Shown here: positions 1 through 11,574 of the stretch, piece after piece
How positions within the stretch are numbered: position 1 is the stretch's first letter
Layout of the letters: every line of letters starts with the position of its first letter
Program-made: the position numbers and the translations under genes
Notes under the pieces: model-generated
What the model was told of the DNA's origin: nothing
The model's input: only the letters and a program-made list of their open reading frames with translations
Databases searched by the model: none
Assembly (NCBI GenBank): GCA_037157565.1
Contig: JAZHRO010000012.1
Coordinates: forward strand, 7,218,501 to 7,282,500
Length of the DNA: 64,000 nt
Direction: 5' to 3'
Source of the DNA: Thalassia testudinum
Lineage: Eukaryota; Streptophyta; Magnoliopsida; Alismatales; Hydrocharitaceae

Positions 1-181
1 TTATGGCCTAGGCTTTAAGATTAGCTGGTCATGAGGATGCTCCATGATAATAGAGTGAAGTGGCAACATTCATAGCCAACAAGGTCACTGTCCTTTTCTT
101 TTTTGAGGTGGTCAACAAGATATGTTAGCCCCCCAGGTTTATTAATGAAGGGACCTCGGTACAACAAAAAATACAGAGCAT

Positions 182-189
182 GTTGTGGT
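182..189. repeat. 8 bp target-site duplication GTTGTGGT (left; right copy 1133-1140)
   Basis: Identical 8-mers sit exactly outside the two inverted termini of the element at 190-1132. Length 8 points to hAT-type transposition. Confidence 0.75.
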
Positions 190-1132
190 CAAGGTTTTAA
201 ATATCGATATCGATATTGTATCGATAAGTTAAAAAAGGATATATGGGGATATATCGTTGATATTTGTGAATTTTGGAGAAATCGCTTAGAAAGGTCGAAA
301 ATGTCCTAAAGTGTCACAAATTTTATGAAAATTAACATTTTCATAACTAATACATCATGAAAAAATGACTAGAAGACGAAAATCATAAATTTTGAATGAA
401 AATATAATAGAAATGCACTAATCGCATATTGACAAAGTCATATATTAAAAAAAAAAGTGCACATAACATGATAATAATTGAAAAATGTTCATAGTAATAC
501 TACTCACAAAAAAAAAGAAATATAAATAGTATCAGAGTATCAATTGACCACACTAAGCACTATGTGTATGCGGATGTATCGGCGATATATCAAACCTTGC
601 CTGCGTCATAGTCACAAGGTGGACTTGGCACGAGATCTCCATCTATATTTGTATATTTTTGCGTGTATTCATGTTAGGCATCCTCTCTATTAGGACCTTG
701 ATGGTGATATCTCCCATCTCCTCTACCACTATTTTTTGCGTGCATTCATTTTGTATTTCTCTTGAAGGTGGCAAATCATGTGTCCAAGTGAGTTATGTGT
801 CCATGTAAGTTGCATAGGGCATGAGAGAAGAAAAGAAATGACAAGAATTCATGTGAGTTGCGCAAGCAGACAAAGATATGTGATTGACATATCCCCCATA
901 TCGGTCACATATCACCACTTTAAGGAAAACATTGAATTACAGTTCATTTTTTGAGATATATTACCAATATCCCTCGATGTCGGCGATATATCAGAGATAT
1001 ACCCTCGATATTGGCGATATATCGACAATATATCCCTGATATCATGGAAAATGGTATGGTACATAATATCGATATGCTTCAACTTGTCGATATCGATATA
1101 TTGGCGATATGTCGCCGATATGTCAAACCTTA
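190..1132. mobile_element. hAT-like non-autonomous DNA transposon with CGATAT-rich termini
   Basis: Begins caaggttttaaatatcgat and ends gccgatatgtcaaacctta, which are inverted to each other over the first bases (yAAGGTTT then an ATCG-rich stretch). It is flanked by a perfect 8 bp duplication GTTGTGGT (182-189 and 1133-1140). An 8 bp duplication and a terminus of the YARNG form are typical of the hAT superfamily. No transposase ORF is present. A third copy of the terminus lies inside (caaaccttg, 591-599), so it may be composite. The ends are rich in gatatatcg units, which could be mistaken for a satellite. Confidence 0.75.
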
Positions 1133-1364
1133 GTTGTGGTGAAATAAGACATTATCAACGGATGAACTCTTCGCCCTAAAAATCACAGTAATGTTGAAGC
1201 CAAATGCACCTCAACAAAATAAGATCTCTTCGCACTATCTCCCTATCAGTAAGCATCATATGCAAGCTACACCAACAAGTAGAGAAGTAAAAGCAACAAA
1301 TCAATGGCCTACCTCCTCCAATCAGAGGCTGTGAAGGAGAAGTCAAAAAAGCAGCAATCGATAC

Positions 1365-2231
1365 TGTCAAGAGTTGTGCATGTTTGAAGAGTGGAGGTTC
1401 CTAGGCGTGGGGAAAATAGTCCACGTGGGACTATTCCGCGTTGGAACCAAGGTTCGAAATGTCGATTTCGATGCTGTACCGATGAAATTCTAAGTGTGCA
1501 TTTCGTGGGCATGCCGATAGCACGTCGTGGAAATACCCATTTTTCGATGGGCATGCTGATGAGCATGCCGAAGGCACGCCATGGGCATGCCAATGCATAC
1601 TGACAAAAATAACAAAAATAATCAAAAAAACCAGCAGCAACATTGGCATAGGCACCTATTTCACCGGCATGCCGACCTTGCCGAAGGCATGCCGACTATA
1701 TCCCTGTAAATCAACATTTTATCCATGTTGGCACGACCCCTTCTCGAAAATGGCCTTGCCGACTGCATTTAAAATAATGGTTGGAACAGGGAGAGGAAGA
1801 GCAACAGCCACCGACTATTGTGGTTGGTGGCCGACGGTGATGAGGTCGGCGGTTGGTGGTGGCTGACTATTGATAGAGACAGGAGAGGAGTTTAAGAAAT
1901 GTGGGAAATATTGTTGCTAACTTGAAGGCAATTACAATAGGAAGACTATCTTTTATAGAAAGAATATATCCTCTAAAACAAGAAACAAACTAATCTTATC
2001 TCATAAATAAGAAAGAACAAATCCCAAATAAACAAAATCCTCTAAACAACTTTCCTAAAAATAACTTAACAAATAACCAAAACTTGGAACCTAGGAAAAA
2101 ACCAAAATAGGGCCTCTAGAACCACCACAACCGTGCCCAAGAGGGCCCTTGACTTGCTGCCACATGGCACTGCCACATGGTCTGATTGGCTGCCACGTGG
2201 CATTGCCACACGGCCCACTTTATTCCCAACA
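1365..2231 (-). repeat. 3' LTR of family T copy 1 (left), carrying a hAT insertion
   Basis: Starts tgtcaagagttgtgcatg and ends ttcccaaca. It aligns throughout with the right LTR except for 332 extra bases plus an 8 bp duplication (1448-1787). A polypurine tract (gacttgagggagag on the minus strand) adjoins it at 2232-2245. Confidence 0.85.
1448..1779. mobile_element. hAT-like MITE inside the left LTR of family T copy 1
   Basis: Flanked by the 8 bp duplication GTTGGAAC (1440-1447 and 1780-1787). The right LTR of the same element has the empty site with a single gttggaac (3019-3026), which fixes the borders. The left terminus caaggttcgaaatgtcgatt resembles that of the element at 190 (caaggttttaaatatcgat). 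The right terminus is a poorer inverted match (cattattttaaat when reversed). No coding capacity; the inside has repeated ggcatgccga units. Confidence 0.8.
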
Positions 2232-2279
2232 CTCTCCCTCAAGTCGAGGTCGGGAGGACGGAGACTTGCTAAACTTGAT

Positions 2280-2800
2280 GATGATGTTGCTACATCATTT
2301 TTCTCTGGAGAGTTGAGGATGGCCTTCATGCCTCTTCTACGCTCTAGAGTCGAGCCCTTTATCTTGGTGTTACCTAATGCGTTAGAGGGTTGCACATGCC
2401 TCCTCAAAGAGTATGGTGCCTTGCTCGTGAGTCGGAAAAGACCCTCGACTTTTCTTCGAGTCAAATTTACCAAGAGAAAGTGAAGTTGATGCAGTCTTTG
2501 TGAAGAGGCTACACTATGCCTCTTCTTCTTCTCATTCTTAAATTGGAGTTGATGTAGTAACCATTGGTCCTGACGCACCCTTGATAGTTGATGCTCCTTT
2601 GGCACCTTTTGATCTTCTTGAAGTGTTTAGCGCCCTTTGTTCTGATAGAACCTCCTCTTTTGAATAGTAAAAAATCATATACAAGGGGACCATACAAATT
2701 GAAATACCTTTCGATAAATCTCCTTAAGCTTCTTTTTCTTGGTTGTAGGAACAATCATCTTGGCTTCTCCTAATAATGTGGCTTTGGTGGCATCAATAGT
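2280..2800 (-). pseudogene. gag fragment of family T copy 1
   Basis: Minus-strand reading from about 2800 gives MTDTIDATKAT followed by a KMIV-type segment, parallel to the gag start in copy 2 (36898). Frames are broken and no zinc knuckle or pol motif follows. This supports a deletion derivative of a copia element. Confidence 0.5.
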
Positions 2801-2944
2801 GTCTGTCATCTTTTTCGATCTACGATCCTCCTACTCCGCGTAAGGTGCTGGATTTGATTAGGAGGATTTGTCGGAGATGAGGACCACATGTGTGGCTTAG
2901 AGAACACGAATGCCAAGAAGCCTAGATTGTAGGCTCTAATACCA

Positions 2945-5376
2945 TGTTAAGAGTTGCATACGTTTGGAGCGTGGAGGTTCCTAGGCATAGGAAAAATAGC
3001 CTACATGGGACTGTTCCACGTTGGAACAAGGAGAGGAAGAGCAGCAACCATCGGCTGCTGTGGTTGGTGGCTGATAGTGATGAGGCCGACGGTTGGTGGT
3101 GGTGGCGATATTGATAGAGACAAGAGATGAGTTTGAGAAATGTGGGAAATATTATTGCAACTCAAAGGTAATTAGGAAGACTATCTTTTATAGAGAGAGC
3201 ATATCCTCTAAAACAAGAAACAAACTAATCTTATCTCCTAAATAATAAAGAACAAATTCCAAATAAACCAAATCCTTTAGACAACTTTCCTAAAAATAAC
3301 TTAATGATAAGTCGATTTTCGCTTTTGAAAATGATGATTAAGATGATTTGTCGTATTTCTAAGTGGTGGAAAATCGACTAATCAAAGTAATTAAAATAAC
3401 CACTCAATGAGGAGCGGGTCGTATCAACAGGGAGGCAATGGCCTATTTAAACTCGCACCGGTTAAAAACATATGTTCACGATTAGTTTCATCAAGAAATC
3501 GGATCAAAATCGCTTTTCAATTGAGATAATAAGATATTATCATGCTGATATTGTAGTTATGCAAAACAAGAGGGAGATGCTCATAAAATCAACCGAATAG
3601 AATATTATTAACTAAAAATCCCTTCTCCCTCAACGATAAAAAATGTAAATTTTAATTATAAGCAAAATAGAGGATTTTGTTGTGAGGATCTCACACATTG
3701 AGGAAGGCTTGGCTGGAGGCAAGATCTGGCAGAGGAGATGAGTGAGTTGAGGGCTTTGCGGCGATGGTGGCGGCGAGTGGCGAGGTGGCCGGAGGTGGTC
3801 GGATGGAGCGGCCAAGGAGATGGGTTTTGGTGGCTGTTGCTACTGGGAAAGCTCCAAGCAAGCGGTGCGGGAGGTCTGCTGGCGGTGCGTGATGCGCACG
3901 GAGAGGAGGGCGATGGCTGCTTGTTGGAGGCGCACGCGATCGTGCGGGAGGTCTGCTGGCTACGCATGGGAAGCTGCTGCTGCTGCACTAGCATGTGAGT
4001 GTGTGGGGTGGATGGGCTGGTGACAAGGAGGCGCAGCGAGGGACTACACGCGCGCGGAGTGTGGCGCTGCTGGAGGGTGGTCGCTGCTGCGAGCGTGGCG
4101 GAGCTGCTGGAGTAGCGCACGCTCTGTGTGCGTGGGCTGGAGGCGAGGGTCGATTGGGGGGGTGCTTTGTTGCTGCTGGGGCAGCAACTTGGAGTGGCTG
4201 CAGGCAGTGCTGAGCGTGCGGTGACGGCGCATTGCAGGGGGTGCGGGTGCGCGGGGGCATGTAGCTGAAGGGGGTAGCGGTGCGCGTGGAGATGGACTTG
4301 AAGGGGTGCGTGCGTGTAGTTGAGGCGAGGAGGCACGGAGAGTCGTGCACCCACGCTTCTGCTGTGCGCGCAGCAGGCACACGTGTGTGCGCCCGGCTGC
4401 ACAGTGAGTTGGCGAGGGGGACATCGGCCCTGCTTAGGCGCGGATGCGAGGGTGGCTCCGTCACGTGGTGGCTCTGCAAGTGCGCGCGGAGAGGAGGGTT
4501 ATGCGCACGGTGAGGCAGTGGAGATGGTGATGACAGTTTGGGTTCTTTTTGGTGAAAACAAATAGAGGAAGGAGAAAGAAGAAGATGGTGTTGGTGGTGT
4601 GTGGACAGGGAAGGTGATCTGGTGGTTGCACGGTGATGGTTGCGTGGTCGTCGGAGATGACGTGCACGGTGATGGCCGAGCTCGTCGGATTGGCATGGCG
4701 GTCTGTCACCCCACCGGCCCACGGTGTGGCGATGCTTGACCTTAGAGACGCACGGTGGTGGTGATGGAGGTGAGCTTGAAGCTCTTCACGGTGGTGGAGT
4801 CGGGGTGGAGTCTCCCTGAGCATGGTAGCAGCTCCCCCTCTCTTGTAGCCGTCTACATGGTTTTGAAATGGAGAGGCGGGAGCAGATCCGCTTCTCATGG
4901 TCATTAAGGAGGTATGGCTGGAGGAGGAGAGGCGGAGCCGTTCCTGCGAAAAGGAAGAGAAATATAATAAACATTGGCTTATTTACAGACAAATCCTTAT
5001 AAAATATCTAATTGCATGTATTATGTATAATTTCCACTAAATGCAAACTAAATTAAAAACCATGCATGCTAAGACCTAATTTACATAAAAATGTAAACAA
5101 ATCTATAATTAATGTATTTATATCCTAATGCATGCTAAATACATGTTAAAGTTAACTTAATGTCTAGGCATTTAAATACCTAAATAGCCCACAAATATGG
5201 GCTAATTACTTAATAAATAAACAAAACTTGGAACCTAAGCAAAGACCAAAATAGGGCCTCTAGGATCACCATAGCTGGCGCCCAAGAGGGCCCTTGACTT
5301 GCTACCACATGGCATTGCCACGTGGCTTAACTGGTTGCCATGTCGCAATGCCACACGGCCAACTTTATTACCAACA
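2945..5376 (-). repeat. 5' LTR of family T copy 1 (right), split by a 1.9 kb insertion
   Basis: LTR halves 2945-3304 and 5208-5376 match the left LTR in order. Between them lies a foreign block (3305-5207). It ends ttattaccaaca at 5376. Together the two halves are about 530 bases. Confidence 0.85.
3305..5207. mobile_element. 1.9 kb insertion of unknown class in a family T LTR, GC-rich core
   Basis: It splits the right LTR and is flanked by ACTTAA at 3299-3304 and 5208-5213, probably a target duplication. It starts tgataagtcgattttcgc. The core (about 3700-4960) is far more GC-rich than anything around it and gives long overlapping low-complexity ORFs on both strands (Arg/Gly or Ser/Pro-rich) that match nothing I know. 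It might be a solo LTR or a non-autonomous element. No terminal inverted repeat, poly(A) or domain was found. Confidence 0.5.
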
Positions 5377-5381
5377 GATAC

Positions 5382-8300
5382 TTTCCACACCCTTACCACA
5401 CAAAGGATAGGAATCATCCATTTGTAGGGCCCAATGATTTCTCAGCTCTCAGTGACCAATCTCCCTCTCCTCAGCAACCAAAGGATGAACTTCATCTTCA
5501 GGGATACATGACTCTTTTAGCTCTTCATTTGTCTGCGGCATCTTTTTATGAAAGCAAGATAGACCTTCTTGATTGAGAAGACACCATGTCTCCATACCAA
5601 ACCATATTAACTTGTCTGGGGCAGATGCCAAAGAAGGTTTGGAGGAGCATCATCAACTCCTTGGCTCTAGCATGTGACAAGGTAGTAGGACTTGGTAACC
5701 AACATCCCCTAGAAAAACAACCAGACACGGAGGTAGCTAGATCAGTAGCCAAAATAGAAAACTTGGGGTAGATGTCAGTGATAACTCCTATCGGAGATCA
5801 CTCATTGGTCCAGAAATAGAATCTTGAGTCGTCCCCTAGGCAGCTTCTATAGTGAGGCCTCACTAGTCATAGAATCTTTTGAAGGCTCGTCCAAAAGGGG
5901 GAGGATTCTTGCACATTCATCCTCCTCGCATCCCAATCTATAATGGCACCTAGTGGCATAAGAATCATAGAGGATCCTTTTCTACGATGGGATATTAGGG
6001 CCCATAAAGCACAACACCCATTTAGTAAGCAGTGCATCATTCATCACTTTGAGATTAAGGACCCTTAAGCCTCCAGATTCTTTTGGTCTGCAAACCTTCA
6101 ACAGGACCAAAGCAAAAACTCTATGCCCTATACCTGAGGCCCCATAGAAATCTCTTTCATATAGAATCAATTCACTGTAAACCACATCGGGGATATTTAG
6201 CACTACAAGAAACAAAGTAGTAGGGCCGATAAGACAGAAGATAGGAGCACCAACCTACCACCTCTAGGCAATAGCTCAAAGGCCCATCTTTGAAGGCACT
6301 GCGGCATCCTTTCAACAATGGGGATCCAATCTTTGGCTATGATGCACCTAGTTGAAAATGGGAATCCAAGATAGTAGAAGTGTAAGTGAAGCTGTTGACT
6401 CTCCAAAATGTTGCCTATTTACATCTCCTTCTCAAGGAAGGAAGCTAGATTTGGTAAGATTTACTGCTAGGGTGGAGGCCTTTGCAAAAACCTCAAGTAA
6501 GATTTTCACTCTTAGCACTTCTTCCATGGAACCCTCCACAAAAAGAGTAGTGTCATTTGCGTACTGGAAAATAAGGATTTCCATTACTCCACGATCTAAA
6601 TCGAAACCTCGAAAATCACTAACTTGGCATAAAGCAAAACATGCGTCATCCAAGAAATCTACCATAATGATAAACGTCATTGCTAAAGGACACCCTTGCT
6701 TTACTCCTCTCCTAGCCTGAATCCATCCCCCCTTAGGCATTTCATTAACCAAGATAGAGTAGGAGGCCGAGGTCACAAGTTTTCATTTAGTGGATCCACA
6801 CTTGCGGGAAGCCCTTGACTCTTAAGGTGGACCACATAAACTTCTAGTCCAAGGAATCATAAGCCTTGGAGAAGTCAACCTTCTAGTAGAAAGCCTTGGT
6901 ACTAGATCTCTTCTAGGAGGAAAGGATTTTGGAAGCCACTATGTAATTCTCCATAATGGATCTTCCTTTAATGAAGGCAAATTGGACTGGTTTGAATAAG
7001 TAGTGCAAGATATTAGAAAGTCGCTAAGCAAGAGTCTTTGCCACCACTAAGTAAATGAAGTTGGAAAGTGCAATTGGCCGGTAGTCATTAATATTCTGTG
7101 TACCCTCCATCTTAGGCAATAAGAAAAGCGTGAGAGTTGTTGATGTGTGGAGGAGCCTTTCTTATAGTTGCGTGCATGTGGAGAGAAGGGAGAGAGAGAG
7201 GGGCCGAGGACATGGACGAGAGAGAGAGAGAGGAGGGAGTTCTTGAAGTTGGAAATATTATTGATGGAACTCAAGAGAAAATTAGGCGAGTTGGTCTCTA
7301 TTTAAAGAAAACCAAACTTAATTACAATCCTAACTAATTTAGGAATTGCAAATCCTATTTTCTAAATAAACTCATTCACTTAACTACTCCTAAAATTACT
7401 CGATCCTAATTTTAGACTCTTAACAATTAATCACTAAATTAACTTGCCACATATGACATAAAACAAACTTAGAAACACACACCAAACCTTAAACCTACAC
7501 ACATACATGCACACATGCACACACTTCATGCTCCCAACCTGGGTCCACCGACAGCTGTTGCTGCCAGTGTGCCACATGGCTTTCATGCACATGCTAACAA
7601 AAAGGAAGAATTTGTTTGTCCATGGGAAGCAATCACCTGTAGAAAGGGATTCAAAGTGGCCATCACCTCCTCCTTGACCAAGGGCTAAAACTCTCCAACA
7701 AACAAGATAGGAAAGCCATTAGTTCTATAGCCTCTATAGCCTCTTCCTTAGTGAAAGGACAAATCAAGGAAGTTGCATGGTCCTCCATAAGTCTCCCTAG
7801 CCGATGACCCCTTAAATGGCATAATGTCTGCTACTTATGACAAAAAAGCTATTGGTAGAAACTGGCAAAAGCTTAGCCAACCTCCTCTCTTCCAGAGTGA
7901 ACCATTTGGCCACCAAAGACACCGTTAATTCAGTTTCTCATTCATCTTCCATTAGTGAAGAAGTAAAAGAATCTCATATTTGAATCGACCTCCCTTAACC
8001 ATAATTGGAAAGATCTTTGCCTCCAAGAAATCTCCTCCTTTCTGTCCTCTGTTTGAACTACCTGCTTGAGTTGGGCTCTTTCTTTACCCTCCTTTGGTGA
8101 AAGCTCTCGTGTGTCCATGCGATCAGTCCTGGAAATGCCAGCAAGGGCTTCATCTTTACGTCTTCATCTAGACTCCTTGAGTTCCTTCTTGAACTCCTTG
8201 AGCTTCTCCTTTAACTAGGCTATCTTCTTTTGGAAGACTTCATAAGGGTGCCCTTGAATGTCATGATTCGACCACCACTTCTCCATTTTGGCTTTAAATC

Positions 8301-9050
8301 CATCCTCTAGCAACCAAACCTTCTTGAACTTGAAATAAGAACCAAATTTGACATCTTCCCCAGAGTCCCGCTCTAAGGTGTACGATCTAAGAAGGGTCGA
8401 GGGAGTGCTTTCCTCAAGCTAAGAGGAAAGCGCTTGTTGAAACCAACATAGCCAAAAATCCTATCCAACCTGGATTTACTCCTAGCATCGTTAAAGCTTC
8501 TTTAGGAGAGCCTGCAATTAGGTACTTTGACCTTAACAGTTCCCTCCGCAGCCACTTAATTGATAAAATCTTCAGCACTTCTATCCTTGCCTCTTAGGTT
8601 ATCAGGCCGATTTTCTAAGGAGAGGATTGGATTGAAATCCCTAACATAAACCCAGAAGTCTCCCGCCGTTTATTCAAGCAGCTTGAACCAAACGATAGGT
8701 TTAGCCTCCAAAGCCTAAGGATCGTCAACGTTAACCACTTTAACGAAAAAACCATTGCTCTTCCTCTGTAGATCAACCACCATAGAGAAGGTTTGTTTGC
8801 TTATCCCATACAAGAAGAATTGCTCCTTACTCCAACCAAGCAGAAAGCACCAGATTGGCCAACATCATCCAAGGTAATGAATTCATCCAAACTCCCTCGC
8901 CTATCCTGGCCCAATGAGTAGGGTCACAACTCTTCAGCTTCTATCCGATAATAAGACAATGTTTGTCCTTTACTCCATCAGATATCTTCCAAGGATGCCC
9001 TGCATGTTTGCATCCCTTAAACCCCTAACATTCTAGGTGCTTATCTTCAT
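5382..9050 (-). pseudogene. LINE-1 ORF2 remnant (endonuclease, reverse transcriptase, zf-RVT)
   Basis: Order on the minus strand: endonuclease (9050 to about 7900), RT N-terminal part (LPKMEGTQNINDYRPIALSN at about 7120-7060, then AFIKGRS and KVDFSKAYDSLD to about 6830), and RT core 6776-6432 with GVKQGCPLA. The active-site motif reads YANDT (6550-6564) where YADDT is expected, so one catalytic Asp is replaced. The C-terminal part reads PKESGGLRVLNLKVMNDALL at 6110-6040 and GVFSIKKVYLAF near 5590. Several stops and frameshifts mean it cannot make a working protein. Confidence 0.8.
7131..7599 (-). repeat. Solo LTR related to family T
   Basis: A 469-base block interrupts the RT region of LINE-1. 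Removing it joins the LINE frame exactly (NSSF before, LFLLPK after). It shares the ggaaatattattg...actcaa segment and the gagagagagagg tract with the LTRs at 35376 and 37067. It ends catgctaaca. No interior, primer-binding site or second LTR is present, so it is a solo LTR. A target duplication is not evident. Confidence 0.65.
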
Positions 9051-9060
9051 TTATGTAATA

Positions 9061-9900
9061 TGGCACCCCTCCCTGTCGCCTTTTCCCTACGTGGCTTGCC
9101 TCATGCTATAGAACAGAGACTAGTAGCTCTAACTAGCGTTTAAGATGTCGACGACATGTTGTCGATGCAGAGGGTTTTGGGTGAAAGGCCATATCGACAC
9201 ATAAAAGGTGTCAATATGTAGGTGTGCTGGCGATATATCGACAGTATCGACGCTTGTGCCGACCATATTGACTATGTTGCTATTGCTACTCTCGCAACTG
9301 TTGGTAGTGGCCTCGTTGGTGATGGCCTCGTGACCCTGGCATTGGCCATGCTGCGAATGTCATTTAAAAGGCAAGGGTTGATTTGCCCATTGGATTGTTC
9401 TAGAGGAGGTTCTACAAAAGGCCAACATTCATATTGGGCTTGTATAGGGAGATTAGGTGTAAATGTTGAAGATACATGTTAGTATTTTTTTTTGTAGGTA
9501 TAGAAGTTGGAGTCTTACGAGCAATTCTTTTGGATTGGACAAATCATAAACTTGGACCTTTTCATAATATGATAAGTTGGTAAGAAGGGGACATGTCACT
9601 GGACATTGTAACAACATACATAATATGATATGTTTGTGCCATATTGCTTTTGTGGTCCAAAGGTTGATAGAATTGCTTCATTTTTTAAAGAGCCTGCCAT
9701 ATGTTGATAATGTCATTGTTACTTCTAGTGCATTCTCAAGTATGCGAGGAGAAATGCTCTAGTTGTTGTACTCCATTTTCCTCATTTCAATGAATCTAGG
9801 GATGAGCAATTTGGAGCAATCCTTTTTCCCTTCTTAAAAAAAGCCTATGATGCACATATAAGTTAGCATAGAAATTTCTTTGGTTAACGAGTTGAAGCAG
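9061..9900. other. Unassigned repeat-like region upstream of LINE-1 ORF2
   Basis: Around 9140-9270 the sequence has gatgtcgacgacatg and ggcgatatatcgacagtatcgac, like the inner parts of the hAT-like elements at 190 and 1448, so it is probably another decayed family member. No target duplication was found. The stretch 9740-9850 ends in a run of A after tttcaatgaatc and may be a short + strand LINE tail. No gene is supported. Confidence 0.35.
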
Positions 9901-9911
9901 GAAGTATAAGA

Positions 9912-11231
9912 TCAAAATGAGTGACTCTGAAGGTCTATTTTCACATGTATGCCCTTCTTGCATAATCTTTTAAGGTTATAAGTTAGTAATTTTTTATTTA
10001 CTTGCAAGTTTAATCGTTTAAGTGAATTTGTCGACATGAGTTGGCGTGTCCTTGATGTGGGGAATTTTTGGTGCATTGATAACCTTGATAACTTGATGTT
10101 GATACACGGGCACTTCCATAACATGTCCTATGTGTGCTTTCGATACGCTTACTTGGAAATTTATCGTCATAGCATTGATATCGACACTTAAAACCTTGGC
10201 TCCAACGACCTCCTTATCTTCAGCTTCCTTCACCCGTAAGGAAGAAGTTGGTGGAGCGGTAGAGGCATGATGTGCTTGACTACTCTTGCCTTCCATTCCC
10301 ACAGTTGTAGAGGTGGTGGTCTTGATCTTATTGCCTTTCCTATGGTAAACCATTGTTGGATCCTCCAATGGAGCAATGGAACAATTGTCCTCAGCAAGCT
10401 TCCTCCTCGTTGCCTGAGGCATGGGGGTGTTGTCAATGGTTTTAGTTGTTGGTTGTCACCGTTCGTTGTCACCTGGCAAAGGAAAGGATCATCAGTGGCG
10501 GTGCAATCTGCAGGGCCCAAAGTTGACTTTGAAAGAGAGAGAGTGGGCCGAGAGATCATACCCTTGGTAGTTGGATTCGAGGTGAGAAGTAGCATTTGGA
10601 CCCAGCTTAAAACAAGGCAAAGGAGACTGGTCTCCTAAAACACCACTAGCATGCGTGAGAGCAATGGGGTCAAGCTCTTGTATCAAGACTTGTGTAGTTG
10701 ATGGTGGGGGTGGTTCCAAAACTGAAGACATCACAGGGAAAAAAGCAACAACAATTGCAGGTACCGGCATTGAATCTGGGGGGGGGGGGTGCCAAATGGT
10801 GGATCCAACTAAGAAGAAGGTTGTGGTGGTTCCCCACTGAGGTATTCAATTTGATGCAGCAAGTAGTGGATTCCAACTGTAGAGTGAGAGGCACCAGAGA
10901 GGTCTCCATTGTCAATTGGATTGGATTGACAATGTGGGGAGGTTGCACCCGCAGGCCCAATGCTGTCCAGGTTGTTGGTCTTCGCATCTTTGCTAGCAAA
11001 GAGGCTGTCAGGGCAGGTGACGCTATTGGAGGAGGTCCAGTCCCTGGCACAGGAGCCAGAGGTGTTGCTTGGCGAGGCAAGGGCGTCGGGAGGGGTGGTG
11101 ATGCCAATGCTGGCGTCACTGCAACAACGGAAGCCACCAATACAGATATGATTGGAGGTGGCAATGGCCAGCGCAGTGGGGACTATCCTATTTTGCATGA
11201 GGCTGAAACTTAATGAACTTATTGAATTCAA
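9912..11231 (-). pseudogene. Possible LINE ORF1 (Pro/Ser-rich gag-like) remnant
   Basis: Minus-strand frames in this stretch give Ser/Pro/Thr-rich peptides lying upstream (in the element sense) of the LINE-1 endonuclease start at 9050, where ORF1 belongs. No zinc knuckle is visible, unlike ORF1 of LINE-2 and LINE-3. Overlapping + strand frames (10267-11213) look like shadows. It includes a G-run at 10780-10789. The assignment rests on position and composition only. Confidence 0.35.
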
Positions 11232-11574
11232 GTAATTGCCCTTTTTCCTCTTTTAAAAAAAAGCCAGCTGGATTGTATTATCTATAAGATTGATATCTGC
11301 AGCTCACGTTTGAATAAAAAATAAATTAATGTCATTCTTTCTAGGCCTCTTGTTTGTCTCACTTTGACATGCTATATGGCAGGTTGAAATTGATTGCAAT
11401 CAATTATTTAGCGTGAGTTTGTTCTGTTAGATATAGCTATTTAGCTATTTTTCTAGAGTTTTTTGGTATTTTCCCTTTTTTCTTTGGAGTAGTTTGCTTA
11501 TGTCATTTTCCTTTAGTTGTAAATGAACAATATTTTACCTTCTAACACATTCCTTTGTTCTCCTATTTACATAG
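11232..11574. other. Intronic DNA upstream of the DHFS exons
   Basis: AT-rich sequence with no ORF, ending in a T-rich stretch that leads to the acceptor at 11574. Apart from an A-run at 11252-11259 I see nothing to annotate. Confidence 0.5.

Larger units (their letters stand above)
1365..5376 (-). mobile_element. Non-autonomous copia-type LTR retrotransposon (family T, copy 1), nested insertions
   Basis: Two LTRs (1365-2231 and 2945-5376) bound a 0.7 kb interior. Perfect 5 bp duplications GATAC sit at 1360-1364 and 5377-5381. LTR ends are TGTT/TGTC...AACA. A primer-binding site complementary to initiator Met tRNA (tggtattagagcc on the minus strand, 2932-2944) lies next to the right LTR, so the element reads right to left. 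Without nested insertions the LTRs are about 527 and 530 bases. The interior has only a fragment of gag and no pol, so it depended on other copia elements. It inserted into LINE-1. Confidence 0.88.
100..9060 (-). mobile_element. LINE-1: decayed plant L1-type retrotransposon, interrupted
   Basis: On the minus strand, conceptual translation from 9050 down starts MKIST-stop-NVRGLRD, the usual beginning of a plant L1 ORF2 endonuclease. It is followed by FNPILSLENRPD (8630-8600) and CRLS..FNDARSKSRLDRIF, then RT segments and a C-terminal zf-RVT-like domain. Host LINE sequence resumes left of the LTR element at 1364 and may end near the T-rich tract at 88-105, which would be the poly(A) tail seen from this strand. 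The copy has many stops and is broken by an LTR element (1365-5376), a solo LTR (7131-7599) and a hAT element (190-1132). The 5' border and target duplications were not found. Confidence 0.75.

Noticed and set aside
940..1130. CGATAT-rich stretch as a satellite or CRISPR-like array
   Set aside because: The units are irregular and belong to the ends of a bounded element with 8 bp duplications. There is no spacer-repeat structure, and this is eukaryotic DNA.
3630..4904. Long overlapping ORFs (up to 248 codons) on both strands
   Set aside because: They overlap each other, are Ser/Pro/His or Arg/Gly-rich low-complexity, and arise from high GC content. No domain or codon pattern supports a gene.
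10267..11213. Plus-strand ORFs of 123 and 171 codons
   Set aside because: They lie opposite a region that better fits a minus-strand LINE ORF1 tail, include a G-run, and show no known motif.
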